A DNA stretch of 64,000 bases from Schaalia suimastitidis DSM 15538 (GCF_000429105.1 NZ_AUBF01000007.1:62001-126000), one strand, 5' to 3'. Shown: positions 18,072 through 27,140, numbered from the stretch's first letter. Translations and numbers: made by a program. Notes: a model not told the origin generated them from the letters alone.

Positions 18072-19394
18072 ATGAAGTCGATTCTTAGCGTCGAAGGCGG
18101 ACATCCGCTGACGGGCACTATCACTGTCCGTGGAGCAAAAAACTTCGTGCCTAAAGCGATGGTCGCTTCCCTCCTTGGCGACACGCCTTCTAAATTGTCC
18201 AATGTGCCGCTCATCCGTGACGTTGACGTGGTCACCGACCTTTTAGGTGCACACGGCGTCGTTGTCGACTATGACCATGACGCCGGTGAAATGGTGATGG
18301 ACCCCAGTAACGTACAACGGGCGCGGCGCAGCGATATTGACGCACTTGGCGGTGCCTCGCGAATCCCGATCCTTTTCTGCGGGCCACTGCTGCACCAATT
18401 GGGCGAGGCTTTCATCCCACAACTCGGTGGCTGCGCCATCGGCGGACGCCCTATTGACTTCCACTTGGATACGTTGCGCAAATTCGGTGCGATCGTGGAT
18501 AAACGTGAAGACGGCGTCCACATTACAAAGCCCACTGAAGGGCTGCACGGCGCAGTTATCGAACTACCCTTCCCATCCGTTGGCGCCACAGAGCAAACAC
18601 TGCTGACTGCGGTGCGTGCCGAAGGCATTACCATATTGCGTGGTGCCGCTGTTGAGCCAGAAATTATGGACCTCATCAACGTTCTTCAAAAGATGGGCGC
18701 CATTATTTCTGTTGACACCGACCGCACGATTCGGATCGAAGGCGTCGACAGTCTGAAAGGTTACGCACATACCGCCCTGCCTGACCGTATTGAAGCAGCA
18801 TCGTGGGGCGCTGCTGCCTTGGCCACTGGCGGCGATATTCGCGTTGAGGGCGCACACCAGCCAGACATGATTACCTTCCTCAATGTTTTCCGTAAGGTTG
18901 GTGGCGCCTTCGATATTGACGAGGCAGGCATTCGTTTCTACCATCCAGGTGAACAACTCCATTCTATTGCCCTTGAAACGGCTGTTCACCCGGGCTTTAT
19001 GACGGACTGGCAGCAGCCACTTGTTGTTGCCCTCACTCAAGCCAGTGGTCTGTCAATCGTCCACGAAACGGTGTACGAGAAACGTTTTGGTTTCACCAAA
19101 GCACTGCGTCAAATGGGTGCCAATATTCAATTGTATCGCGAATGCCTGGGTGGTACCCCGTGTCGTTTTGGCCAGCGTAACTTCTTCCATTCGGCGGTTA
19201 TTTCGGGGCCAACGCCGCTGCATGCTGCAGACATTGAGGTCCCTGATTTGCGAGGGGGTTTCTCGCACCTCATCGCTGCTTTGGCCGCTCAAGGAACATC
19301 TACCGTTGCTGGCATTGATGTTATTTCCCGAGGTTATGAGCATTTCATGTCGAAACTCGGCCAGCTTAATGCGCGGGTCGACTACGTCGACTGA
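18072..19394 (+). CDS. murA: UDP-N-acetylglucosamine 1-carboxyvinyltransferase
   Basis: 440 residues. First committed step of peptidoglycan synthesis: transfer of enolpyruvate from PEP to UDP-GlcNAc. Catalytic C121 is in GGCAIGGRPIDFH (the fosfomycin-sensitive Cys form), and the substrate-binding K23-N24 pair is in GAKNFVPKA. ATG 18072 has AAGGAG 8 bases upstream; an in-frame upstream ATG at 17988 only adds an Arg/Ser-rich leader. No partner gene is contiguous. Confidence 0.96.
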   Translation: MKSILSVEGGHPLTGTITVRGAKNFVPKAMVASLLGDTPSKLSNVPLIRDVDVVTDLLGAHGVVVDYDHDAGEMVMDPSNVQRARRSDIDALGGASRIPILFCGPLLHQLGEAFIPQLGGCAIGGRPIDFHLDTLRKFGAIVDKREDGVHITKPTEGLHGAVIELPFPSVGATEQTLLTAVRAEGITILRGAAVEPEIMDLINVLQKMGAIISVDTDRTIRIEGVDSLKGYAHTALPDRIEAASWGAAALATGGDIRVEGAHQPDMITFLNVFRKVGGAFDIDEAGIRFYHPGEQLHSIALETAVHPGFMTDWQQPLVVALTQASGLSIVHETVYEKRFGFTKALRQMGANIQLYRECLGGTPCRFGQRNFFHSAVISGPTPLHAADIEVPDLRGGFSHLIAALAAQGTSTVAGIDVISRGYEHFMSKLGQLNARVDYVD

Positions 19395-19652
19395 GTGCCG
19401 TGAAGACCTGTCGCCGTGTCCGCCTTGCGCTTATGCGCGTCGTGCTTAAGCGTGCCAGGGCTGCGCGCTGTGCTCGCGCGGCTCACCGTGGTTGCATAGC
19501 CCGCCGTGCCCACGCTGTGTGCTATGCCCGCACCGCCCACTGTGACCGGGCGGCTCACGGCGACCACTTTTCTCACCGCGCCCGCGCAACACACAGCGGC
19601 TTCGCCACAGGCAGTCGGGACGCCTTGTCGCCCACATTCCAGGTGAACTGAC

Positions 19653-20663
19653 ATGGCATTGGCACACGACGAATCCGCGCCCACCGTCATCGAGCAGCGC
19701 ATACTTGCTGAGCGTCGCCTCGTGCTGCTGGTGTCCTCCATGTCTGCTCACGGTATTGCCGTGACCGTTGGACCCAAGGTGGTGTCCACCCTTCGACGCG
19801 CCGGATGGCATGTTGATGCGCGCGTGACGACGCCGGATGAAAACCCTGAACAGGTTGCCGCATCGCTTGGTCACTGTTGCGTGGGTGCCTTAGGTGGAGA
19901 TGGCTATCTGTCAGCTGTGGCAGCAGGTGTTCGACGAGGCGAAGGCATCCTCGTGCCCTTCCCTGGCGGTCGTGGAAACGACCTGTGCCGCGCATTAGGC
20001 CTTGGGACAGATCCTGTGGCGCGTGCTGCAGCTCTCGGGGCGGGCGATGTAGACGCAAAGGGCGACGCCGATCCGCATGAGGGTGTGCGGCCTCGGCATG
20101 CAATAGGGGAGGACCTTGCGCGACGCTTGACCCGAATTGACGCCCTGCGAGTCACTGGCGAAGACAAACGCGCCCGCATGGTTCTTGGCATTGTGTCCTT
20201 TGGTTTTGATGCCTGTGCTAATCAGGTTGCGAATCAGACAGCGTGGATTAAAACGGGTAGCCTTGCCTACGCCTATGGGGCTGTGGCTTCGTTGCGCCGC
20301 TTTCGGCCGACGCCGATTACCGCAATCGTTGACGGCGAACGGCTCGACCTAGGTGGCTGGCTCACGTCATTGTCGAACTCGGGCTGGTTTGGTGGTGGCA
20401 TCAATTTAGCGCCGTCATCATCGCTCACCGATGGAACGATGGAACTGGTACATGTGGCGCCCATGCCACTACGACAGGCGGTGCGCGTACTGTCGAAAGT
20501 TTTGGTTTCGCGAGGACAACACCCATCTATGGTTGTGCGTCCTGTGAGCCGCGTGCAAATAGAAGGCCCCAAAGGGATGGTTGCTATGGCTGATGGGGAT
20601 GAGGTGGCGGTCGTGCCGCTGGATATCGACGTGGAACCCGCTGCGGTGGCTGTACTCATTTAG
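19653..20663 (+). CDS. diacylglycerol kinase-like lipid kinase
   Basis: 336 residues with the DAGK/LCB5 catalytic fold: the nucleotide loop ALGGDGYLSAV (GGDG) and PFPGGRGNDLCRALGLG. The usual GTGND is GRGND here. The C-terminal part has the second-domain features of the family (WFGGGINLAPSSSLTDGTMELV, MADGDEV). Such enzymes phosphorylate diacylglycerol or a related lipid at the membrane. It is followed 29 bases later by plsC, which fits glycerolipid recycling. The 258 bases before it are repetitive and lack a convincing gene. Confidence 0.85.
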   Translation: MALAHDESAPTVIEQRILAERRLVLLVSSMSAHGIAVTVGPKVVSTLRRAGWHVDARVTTPDENPEQVAASLGHCCVGALGGDGYLSAVAAGVRRGEGILVPFPGGRGNDLCRALGLGTDPVARAAALGAGDVDAKGDADPHEGVRPRHAIGEDLARRLTRIDALRVTGEDKRARMVLGIVSFGFDACANQVANQTAWIKTGSLAYAYGAVASLRRFRPTPITAIVDGERLDLGGWLTSLSNSGWFGGGINLAPSSSLTDGTMELVHVAPMPLRQAVRVLSKVLVSRGQHPSMVVRPVSRVQIEGPKGMVAMADGDEVAVVPLDIDVEPAAVAVLI

Positions 20664-20692
20664 GTGAGGCGAGGCGCTACACTAACGAAACT

Positions 20693-21418
20693 ATGAGCAC
20701 ACGCAGCATTGGCGTCACCGGTTTCTATCGCTTCGCCCGTACGGTACTCACGATCGTGTTATCCCCATGGATTCGAGTCAAAGCCAGCGGAGCAGAACAT
20801 ATCCCCACTGATGGTGGCTTCATTGCTGTGTGTAATCACGTGTCCTATGTTGACGGTGTGTTGTCTTGCTGGCAGATGGCACGCATGGGTGTGCCGGTGC
20901 GTATCATGGCAAAAATTGAACTCTTCTCGGTGCCGGTTGTTGGCGCCATTTTCCGTGCACTGCGTCTAGTACCCGTCGACCGTAAGTCGAAAGTTCCCGG
21001 TGCGGCACTTGCCCCTACCGCTGAGGCACTGCGCAGTGGCGAGGCGGTGGCCATCTACCCAGAGGGGACGTTGACTTCGGATCCAGATTTTTGGCCGATG
21101 AAACTCAAAACTGGGGCTGCACGCCTTGCGCTGGATACACAGGTTCCAGTCATTCCGTATGTGCAGTGGGGTGGGCAGAAGATTTTCCCGGATGGTGTGA
21201 AATTTCCTGATATTCGTCCGGGCCGTAAAGTGACTGCTGTGGTTGGCACGCCAGTGGACCTGTCGGATCTGTATTCCGAGGCTGGCTCAGCAGATCATGA
21301 AGCAGTAGAGGAAGCGACGAGGCGTATCCACGCTGCGCTTGTTGCTGAAGTTGCCGCGATCCGAGGTGAAACGCCTCCTGACGGAACGTGGGACCCGCAG
21401 CTGCAACAACGTGTCTGA
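20693..21418 (+). CDS. plsC: 1-acyl-sn-glycerol-3-phosphate acyltransferase
   Basis: 241 residues of the PlsC/AGPAT family, acylating lysophosphatidate to phosphatidate at the cytoplasmic membrane. The catalytic NHx4D is in VCNHVSYVDGVLSC and the glycerol-phosphate-binding motif is YPEGTLT. A hydrophobic N-terminal segment (about 7-27) anchors it. No Shine-Dalgarno; TACACT lies 9 bases before the ATG, so a near-leaderless message is possible. Confidence 0.92.
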   Translation: MSTRSIGVTGFYRFARTVLTIVLSPWIRVKASGAEHIPTDGGFIAVCNHVSYVDGVLSCWQMARMGVPVRIMAKIELFSVPVVGAIFRALRLVPVDRKSKVPGAALAPTAEALRSGEAVAIYPEGTLTSDPDFWPMKLKTGAARLALDTQVPVIPYVQWGGQKIFPDGVKFPDIRPGRKVTAVVGTPVDLSDLYSEAGSADHEAVEEATRRIHAALVAEVAAIRGETPPDGTWDPQLQQRV

Positions 21419-21681
21419 CGCTCCTGAGCGGCGTTGTCGGGGTGTTACTTCCACAGGTTTGTTGTTGGGGGTAGTCAGGGTGGGGCTTGGTGTTTTACGG
21501 TGTGTGCATGAGGTCACATGCTGATGGTCAGGTGGTGTCACACGCTGACGCTGTTACGGGTGTGCGTGATGGTGCGCGGGTGTGTTGTGGTCATGATTCG
21601 TGCACTGGTGAGGACCTGTGTGGCGTTTCGGGGCGCCAGGTGTCGGGCTTTGCTTCTGGGCGATCTTTAGGTCGAGGGTGC

Positions 21682-22344
21682 ATGTCGTGGTCTGTGATGG
21701 TGGTGCGCACTGTGGTGGCGCTGCTTACTGTGTGCGTGTGTGGTGCCCTTGGTCTTGCCGCGTGCAGCAGTGGCGAATCCGAAGAAGAAGCAGATGCGCG
21801 GCGTATCGCCGAAACGTTGGAACGTCTCGAAGCAGAAAATGCTCCGCCTTCACCCGATGATTATGAGGTTGGTCCTGATGGGAACCTTGTCCAACCCGAC
21901 CGTGCCTTGGATGAACCCACGCCCTCAGGTACTGCTGCGTTGATGACAGATATTGGTGCCCAAGCTTTTGCTCAGTACTACATGAACCTCATCGCTTATT
22001 CCTGGAGCACCGGAAACACCACCACCCTTACCCAACGCTCCACCACCGACTGCACCATGTGCCAAGGTTTTATCACCAGCATCAATGAGAGATACGCGCA
22101 GGGTGGATGGGCCGACAAAGTCACCTACTACATCACACAAGTAGAAAACGCGGTGGCGATGGAAAGTGACCAATTAAAATATGCCGTCGTTGTCCACGTG
22201 ACGATTGACGCGCGCGCGTCCTACCTTGACGGAGAACTTCTTGACGTCGCTGAAGCAAACGATGTCGTGGAACTTCACGTGTGTGATCAGGATGGGGCAT
22301 GGATTGCTTGTGGAGGAGGAGCGTTCGAAGATGTTGGCCAATAA
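21682..22344 (+). CDS. DUF6318-type lipoprotein
   Basis: 220 residues. A signal peptide with lipobox C28 (LAAC) is followed by an acidic linker with Pro. The second half resembles DUF6318: AFAQYYMNLIAYSWSTGNTTTLTQ, then a CxxC (TTDCTMCQGF). Members are uncharacterised actinobacterial lipoproteins. The longest open frame starts at 21487 but its first 65 residues are Cys/Gly-rich and unlikely to be coding; ATG 21682 begins the signal peptide, ATG 21697 is also possible. It overlaps the next gene by 14 bases. Confidence 0.78.
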   Translation: MSWSVMVVRTVVALLTVCVCGALGLAACSSGESEEEADARRIAETLERLEAENAPPSPDDYEVGPDGNLVQPDRALDEPTPSGTAALMTDIGAQAFAQYYMNLIAYSWSTGNTTTLTQRSTTDCTMCQGFITSINERYAQGGWADKVTYYITQVENAVAMESDQLKYAVVVHVTIDARASYLDGELLDVAEANDVVELHVCDQDGAWIACGGGAFEDVGQ

Positions 22345-23191
22345 ACAGTCCACACGCCTTGTGCCACTCCTGTTGGTCCTTGTATCCGCAGTGATTGTTT
22401 TCTGCCTGCCACGCACTGCATTGGCAGCAGACCCCAAACAAGACGAGAGATTATGGGCCAGAGCTCAACCGGCAGGCAACACCAGCGTGGTCACAGTGGG
22501 CGCGCGGATAGGTGAGAGCGCTAACGCCGCTGCTGTGGGTGCGGCGGCGGGCGTTTCTCCTAGCGCTTCGGGTGAGGTGTTGGTGGTGCGTCATGTTGGG
22601 CAGGATGTGACGTTTATGGCGCCGGTGTCTGACCCGGACTGTGGAGTGTTGTACATCGGCGATAACGGCACACAGGTCTACTGCGCCCCACCACCCCAAG
22701 GCACACCCACACCCACCCCCACACCTTCAACCCACGATCTGTTGTACGCCGCGTTGGCCTCGGTCACTATCAACGGCGCGGGCCTTGTCATGCAACCTGC
22801 CCAATACGCCTACATCGACTTTGCTCAACTCGCCCACGCCACCACCCCCACACAAACCCACACCGTGACCCTAATGGGCACACCCGTGACCATCACACTG
22901 CACGCCACAAATTTCACCTTCGACTTTGGAGACGGCACCCCACCCATCACATCATCCACACCCGGAGCACCCTACCCAGATATGACCATCAGCCACCACT
23001 ACACCCACACCCACCCCGCACGAGTCTTGACCTTGACCACCACATGGGCCGCCCATATTGTCAACCCTTTTACCGGAGAAGAAGTCCATGTCGACGGCGC
23101 CTTGTCCACCACCGAACGCACCCAGCCATTTCCCGTACGCAAAGCACACGTCGCCCTAACCGACACCGCCGAAGAACTCGCCGGACACTAA
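22331..23191 (+). CDS. secreted protein with PKD-like domain
   Basis: 286 residues with a signal peptide (cleavage likely after LPRTALA). A Pro/Thr linker (TPTPTPTPST) and a PKD-like domain follow, recognised by FDFGDGTPPITS and the later SHHYTHTHPARVLTLTTTW. PKD domains are beta-sandwich folds in cell-surface proteins. There is no anchor motif at the C-terminus, so it is probably released or held by the partner lipoprotein. GGAGGAGGAG lies about 9 bases before ATG 22331, inside the end of the upstream gene. Confidence 0.78.
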   Translation: MLANKQSTRLVPLLLVLVSAVIVFCLPRTALAADPKQDERLWARAQPAGNTSVVTVGARIGESANAAAVGAAAGVSPSASGEVLVVRHVGQDVTFMAPVSDPDCGVLYIGDNGTQVYCAPPPQGTPTPTPTPSTHDLLYAALASVTINGAGLVMQPAQYAYIDFAQLAHATTPTQTHTVTLMGTPVTITLHATNFTFDFGDGTPPITSSTPGAPYPDMTISHHYTHTHPARVLTLTTTWAAHIVNPFTGEEVHVDGALSTTERTQPFPVRKAHVALTDTAEELAGH

Positions 23192-23235
23192 ACACCCCAC
23201 CACACACAAAGGCTGCCACCTACGACCCGTTGACG

Positions 23236-23279
23236 CGCGATGCGTTGTTACTTCTGCACGCGATGTGGTGTTACTTTGT
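23236..23279. repeat. two degenerate 21-base repeats
   Basis: CGCGATGCGTTGTTACTTCTG (23236-23256) and a copy with 17 of 21 identities at 23259-23279, between convergent genes. The reverse strand contains AACAACGC, related to the ACACAACG repeats. Confidence 0.45.
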
Positions 23280-23283
23280 AGCG

Positions 23284-23946
23284 TCACTTCTGAATGTCGA
23301 TGACGACTCGCACTGGATCCTTTAATACGCCAACTTGCACCTTGCGTTGCTCTTTCATCGCAATGGCAATATGCGTGTCTGCTTCAAACGTGCCATCGAC
23401 AGCCACCTCAATACCGTCAAATGAGAGCAGACGTTCACCCTGGTAATACTGGGCGATCATTTCATCTGAGAACGGCATTGACGTACCAGTCATCACCACG
23501 TCAAAAACCTGTGGCAACGTCAAAGGAAGCGGTTCGCCTCGGCCCTGCTCGTAGGATTGATTTGCCCAGGTCGTTGTCCACCCGGGTGTTCCTTCACCGA
23601 CGTATTCGATGACCACGCGATCAAAACCTTCGTGGCTTCCGACCCGAATATCGTGAAAGACCAGCTGGCCTGCGTAGTCAGGCTGTGAGGGGGCCGCGTT
23701 ATCCTGCCACTTGTCGCCATTAATGGGTTGCGTCCCTTCGGCAGTGGTCGCCTGAGTCGATGGGGTAGTGGCTGACGTGTCGCTATTGGTCGTCGTCTCC
23801 TCGCTTGCAGATGACGAGGCCGACGAGTCACCTGAGGTTGACGTGGTGCCCGTTGACGTGGTGGCACCGTGAGAACATGCAACAAGTGCACAGGTGGCGG
23901 CAGCAGTAATAAAACCCACACTTGCACGGCGAATTCGCGACGACAT
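23284..23946 (-). CDS. lipoprotein with AMIN-like domain
   Basis: 220 residues. Signal peptide with lipobox C24 (LVAC), a Ser/Thr-rich linker of about 50 residues, then a domain with FDRVVIEYVGEGTPGW and QVGVLKDPVRVVIDIQK that matches the AMIN-like domain of actinobacterial lipoproteins, probably a cell-wall-binding beta-sandwich. AAAGGAAAGG precedes the ATG. Divergent from gpsA with only 46 bases between. Confidence 0.8.
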   Translation of the reverse strand: MSSRIRRASVGFITAAATCALVACSHGATTSTGTTSTSGDSSASSSASEETTTNSDTSATTPSTQATTAEGTQPINGDKWQDNAAPSQPDYAGQLVFHDIRVGSHEGFDRVVIEYVGEGTPGWTTTWANQSYEQGRGEPLPLTLPQVFDVVMTGTSMPFSDEMIAQYYQGERLLSFDGIEVAVDGTFEADTHIAIAMKEQRKVQVGVLKDPVRVVIDIQK

Positions 23947-23980
23947 TGCCTTTCCTTTCCATAGCCTAGGTTAAGACTAG

Positions 23981-23986
23981 TAGTCT
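23981..23986 (+). promoter_or_regulatory. -10 element TAGTCT for leaderless gpsA
   Basis: TAGTCT ends 6 bases before the gpsA ATG. It is also the right half of a palindrome, AAGACTAGTAGTCTT (23973-23987), which could be an operator. Confidence 0.5.
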
Positions 23987-23992
23987 TCGAAC

Positions 23993-25021
23993 ATGAGTGA
24001 AACGACTATTGAACGCGTGGCGATCCTTGGTAGCGGCGCATGGGGCACAACATTTGGTTTGATCCTTGCCGAAGCGGGGCGCAGCGTCACCATCTGGGGT
24101 CGCAACGCCATCACAGTCGCCCAGATCAACGCTGGAAAAAACAGCGCCCACCTGCCAGCCGTTTCACTGCCCACATCAATGAGCGCCACCACTGACCTCG
24201 CTCACGCAGTGCAAGGCGCAGATATGGTGGTTGTTGCCGTCCCCGTGTCGGCAGTGCGCACCACACTTATCCAGGCAAGCCCACACCTCGGCAATCACAC
24301 CGTGCTGACCCTACTGTCGAAAGGGCTTGAAGCAGATACCCACGCCACCGTATTTGACGTCGCGCGCGAAACCACCGGCCTGGACGGCGACCGGATCGCT
24401 GTCGTATCTGGCCCGAACCTGTCACGTGAAATTGCCCAGCGCCAACCTGCCGCCACAGTGGTCGCATGCCAAAACCTTGATGTCGCTACAGCGGTGGCAC
24501 GCACCTGCCACACCAGCTGGTTCCGCTCCTACGTCAGTCAAGACGTGGTGGGCTGTGAAATAGCTGGAGCCACCAAAAACGTCATCGCCGTGGCGCTGGG
24601 GGCAGTGGAAGGCCTGGGGCTGGGGGCAAATACGCGTTCCACCCTCATTACCCGCGGCCTCGCTGAAATCACGCGGCTGGGTATGGCAATGGGTGCCCAA
24701 GCTGACACATTCCTTGGACTAGCTGGTGTGGGCGACCTTGTTGCTACCTGCTCGTCACACCTGTCACGAAACTACTCCTTCGGGCTGCGCATGGGACAGG
24801 GGATGAGTAAAGACGACGCGCTGGCAGCATCCCGCGGTGTTGTTGAAGGTATACGGGCCGCCGAACCAATCCTGGCCCTGGCCGACTCCCTCGGCGTCGA
24901 TATGCCCATCACCCGCGGTGTTGTCGAAGTGGCCAGCGGACGCGCAACAGTGGAACAAATGGGGGCGATGCTTTTGTCGCGGCCACAAAAGATGGACGGA
25001 TGGAAAATCACACTTGTCTAG
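23993..25021 (+). CDS. gpsA: glycerol-3-phosphate dehydrogenase [NAD(P)+]
   Basis: 342 residues. Reduces dihydroxyacetone phosphate to sn-glycerol 3-phosphate for phospholipid synthesis. The Rossmann motif is GSGAWG (13-18); the catalytic-site lysine lies in GATKNVIAVALG and a further signature is AGVGDLVATCSS. There is no ribosome binding site, but a TANNNT box lies 6 bases upstream. ddl follows after 48 bases. Confidence 0.96.
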   Translation: MSETTIERVAILGSGAWGTTFGLILAEAGRSVTIWGRNAITVAQINAGKNSAHLPAVSLPTSMSATTDLAHAVQGADMVVVAVPVSAVRTTLIQASPHLGNHTVLTLLSKGLEADTHATVFDVARETTGLDGDRIAVVSGPNLSREIAQRQPAATVVACQNLDVATAVARTCHTSWFRSYVSQDVVGCEIAGATKNVIAVALGAVEGLGLGANTRSTLITRGLAEITRLGMAMGAQADTFLGLAGVGDLVATCSSHLSRNYSFGLRMGQGMSKDDALAASRGVVEGIRAAEPILALADSLGVDMPITRGVVEVASGRATVEQMGAMLLSRPQKMDGWKITLV

Positions 25022-25056
25022 CCTGCGGGCGTCACAGAGCAGGCGAAATGAGCGCA

Positions 25057-25062
25057 TAGGAT
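25057..25062 (+). promoter_or_regulatory. -10 element TAGGAT for leaderless ddl
   Basis: TAGGAT ends 7 bases before the ddl ATG; no Shine-Dalgarno is present. Confidence 0.55.
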
Positions 25063-25069
25063 AGACAGC

Positions 25070-26188
25070 ATGACTCAACAGCCTCGTCCGCGCGTCCTTG
25101 TCATCATGGGCGGGCGCTCCAGCGAACACCAGATTTCGTGCGCAACCGCAGCAGGTATTCTCCGTTCGCTTGACCGTACCAAATGGGATGTGCTGCCCAT
25201 CGGCATCACCGAAGATGGGCAGTGGGTGCCAGTTGACGACGACCCAGCCGCGCTGGAATTTAAAGACGGCAAAGGACAATCCATCCACGCAGGTAACGAA
25301 ACCGTCATGCTGCAACCCGGCACGAGGCGACTGCTGCGTATCAGCGTCGGCGACGACGGTGCGCGGACTGTGAGCGACCTTGGTGACGTGGATGTTGTGT
25401 TGCCTCTGCTGCATGGCCCTTACGGTGAAGACGGCACCATCCAAGGGCTTTTTGAAATGTCAGACGTACCCTATGTGGGTTGCGGTGTCACCTCCAGCGC
25501 AGTGTCCATGGATAAACATTTGACGAAAACGATTCTGGCTGCCGCCGGTATCGACGTTGGCAGTTGGGAACTGGTGACTGCCCGCCAGTGGCAGGAAGAC
25601 CCTGAGGCTTGCGCTGAACGGATTGGACGCCTGGGTTACCCCGTTTTCGTTAAACCATGCCGAGCGGGTTCTTCCATTGGCATTTCTCGCGTGGATGCGC
25701 CAGAACAGTTGGCTGCGGCAATGAAAGAGGCCGCAAATAACGACCCGCGTATCATTGTTGAATCCCTGTGTGAAGGCCGCGAAATTGAATGCGGTGTGCT
25801 GGCGCGCGCAGGGCAAAGACCCGAAGCGTCGATCCTTGGTGAAATCGTTGTCCCTGAAGGGGAGTTCTACGACTACCAACTTAAATACTTCGACACAGAC
25901 GGCGTGTCCCTGACTATTCCTGCTGACGTCGACGAAGCGGTGGCAAAGCAGATCCGAAACGTCGCGCTGGAAGCCTTTGAAGCCCTGGAATGTGAGGGTT
26001 TGGCGCGTGTCGATTTCTTCCACAATCCGCGCACCGGTTCAGTAGTCGTCAACGAAGTCAATACACTCCCGGGCTTCACTCCATTTTCTATGTATCCTCA
26101 AATGTGGGCTGCGGCAGGCGTTTCGTATGCGGAACTGCTCGACGCACTGCTGGGCGAGGCGCTGGCCCGTCCATCAGGGCTCCGCTGA
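25070..26188 (+). CDS. ddl: D-alanine--D-alanine ligase
   Basis: 372 residues of the ATP-grasp family; joins two D-alanines for the peptidoglycan stem. Motifs: MGGRSSEHQISCATA (N-terminal), LHGPYGEDGTIQG, KPCRAGSSIGISRV and ARVDFF...VVNEVNTLPGFTPFSMYPQMW. The YDYQLKY segment near residue 270 is of the D-Ala type rather than D-lactate type, by general family knowledge. It follows gpsA and is followed by a second ATP-grasp gene with its own leaderless-type promoter. Confidence 0.95.
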   Translation: MTQQPRPRVLVIMGGRSSEHQISCATAAGILRSLDRTKWDVLPIGITEDGQWVPVDDDPAALEFKDGKGQSIHAGNETVMLQPGTRRLLRISVGDDGARTVSDLGDVDVVLPLLHGPYGEDGTIQGLFEMSDVPYVGCGVTSSAVSMDKHLTKTILAAAGIDVGSWELVTARQWQEDPEACAERIGRLGYPVFVKPCRAGSSIGISRVDAPEQLAAAMKEAANNDPRIIVESLCEGREIECGVLARAGQRPEASILGEIVVPEGEFYDYQLKYFDTDGVSLTIPADVDEAVAKQIRNVALEAFEALECEGLARVDFFHNPRTGSVVVNEVNTLPGFTPFSMYPQMWAAAGVSYAELLDALLGEALARPSGLR

Positions 26189-26212
26189 CCACAAGGCAGG
26201 CACCTCTTCGGG

Positions 26213-26218
26213 TAGGTT
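26213..26218 (+). promoter_or_regulatory. -10 element TAGGTT for the ATP-grasp gene
   Basis: TAGGTT ends 7 bases before ATG 26226; no Shine-Dalgarno. Confidence 0.5.
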
Positions 26219-26225
26219 GGAAACT

Positions 26226-27140
26226 ATGGCAAAACCTTGCGTCACTTTGGTTACTTCGGCGGATATGCCGAACCTGTACCGCAACGAAGAAGGGCTTTTA
26301 GACGCCCTTGCGGAACGGGGCATTGATCCGGCGATCCGCGTGTGGAACGACCCGCAGGTGGATTGGTCTGACGCTGGAATGTGCGTGGTGCGCTCCGTGT
26401 CGGACTACGCCAAAGACCGGACGAAGTTTTTGGACTGGGCGCGCAGTGTGCCTCGTTTATTGAATCACGCGGATGTGCTGGACTGGAATACTGACAAGCA
26501 TTACTTGGCTGAACTTGCTCAGCGCGGTTTGCCGACGATTCCTACCGCTTGGCTGGAGCCGGGGCAGAACCTGTCGAAACACCAGATTCACACGCGGTTC
26601 CCTGCCTATGGTGATTTCATCATTAAACCGGCTGTGTCGTCGGGCGTGCGCGATATTGGCCGCTATTCGTCGATTGATATTTATCAACGTCAGGCTGCCA
26701 TGGCACAAACTGTTGACCTGCTCGGTGCAGGACGCACAGTGATGGTGCAGCGCTACCTGGAAGAAATTGATGTCCACGGCGAGATTTCGCTGGTGTTCTT
26801 TAACGGCTTGGTTTCTCACGCGGTAGAAAAGCGTATTCCGCTGCACACTGCGTCGGTGACGGACGCCTCGATTCACGAGGCGGTGGTCACTGCGCAAAGC
26901 GCCGACACGTTGGCGTGGCAGTGGGGTGAGACGATCCGTAATGCTCTGCACGCTTATGTGCGTGACCGTATGGGGCGTGATGAGCAATTCCTTTTCAACC
27001 GTGTTGACGTGGTGCCTGACGGCAAAGGCTCTTTCCATGTGATGGAAGTGTCGATGGTGGACGCGGATCTGTACTTGGATGCGACACCTGAGGCGATGGG
27101 TAATTTTGCTGACGCAATTGCGATGCGCGCCTTCTGGTGA
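26226..27140 (+). CDS. ATP-grasp protein of unknown substrate
   Basis: 304 residues. After an N-terminal alpha/beta domain (VTLVTSADMPNLYRNEEGLL), the ATP-grasp core is visible: DFIIKPAVSSGVRDIGRYS (ATP-binding lysine), VMVQRYLEEIDVHGEISLVFF, and the metal-binding FNRVDVVPDGKG...VMEVSMVDADLYL. The family forms C-N bonds through acyl-phosphates; glutathione synthetase and RimK are relatives. The ATG at 26226 is preferred over 26127 because TAGGTT lies 7 bases upstream and the extra residues would overlap ddl. It lies between ddl and a small metallopeptidase, but no substrate can be assigned. Confidence 0.82.
   Translation: MAKPCVTLVTSADMPNLYRNEEGLLDALAERGIDPAIRVWNDPQVDWSDAGMCVVRSVSDYAKDRTKFLDWARSVPRLLNHADVLDWNTDKHYLAELAQRGLPTIPTAWLEPGQNLSKHQIHTRFPAYGDFIIKPAVSSGVRDIGRYSSIDIYQRQAAMAQTVDLLGAGRTVMVQRYLEEIDVHGEISLVFFNGLVSHAVEKRIPLHTASVTDASIHEAVVTAQSADTLAWQWGETIRNALHAYVRDRMGRDEQFLFNRVDVVPDGKGSFHVMEVSMVDADLYLDATPEAMGNFADAIAMRAFW

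Noticed and set aside
19400-19651. 83-codon plus-strand frame rich in Arg, Ala, His and Cys before the lipid kinase
   Set aside because: Composition comes from a repetitive G/C-rich gap; no ribosome site; ends exactly before the next gene by chance.
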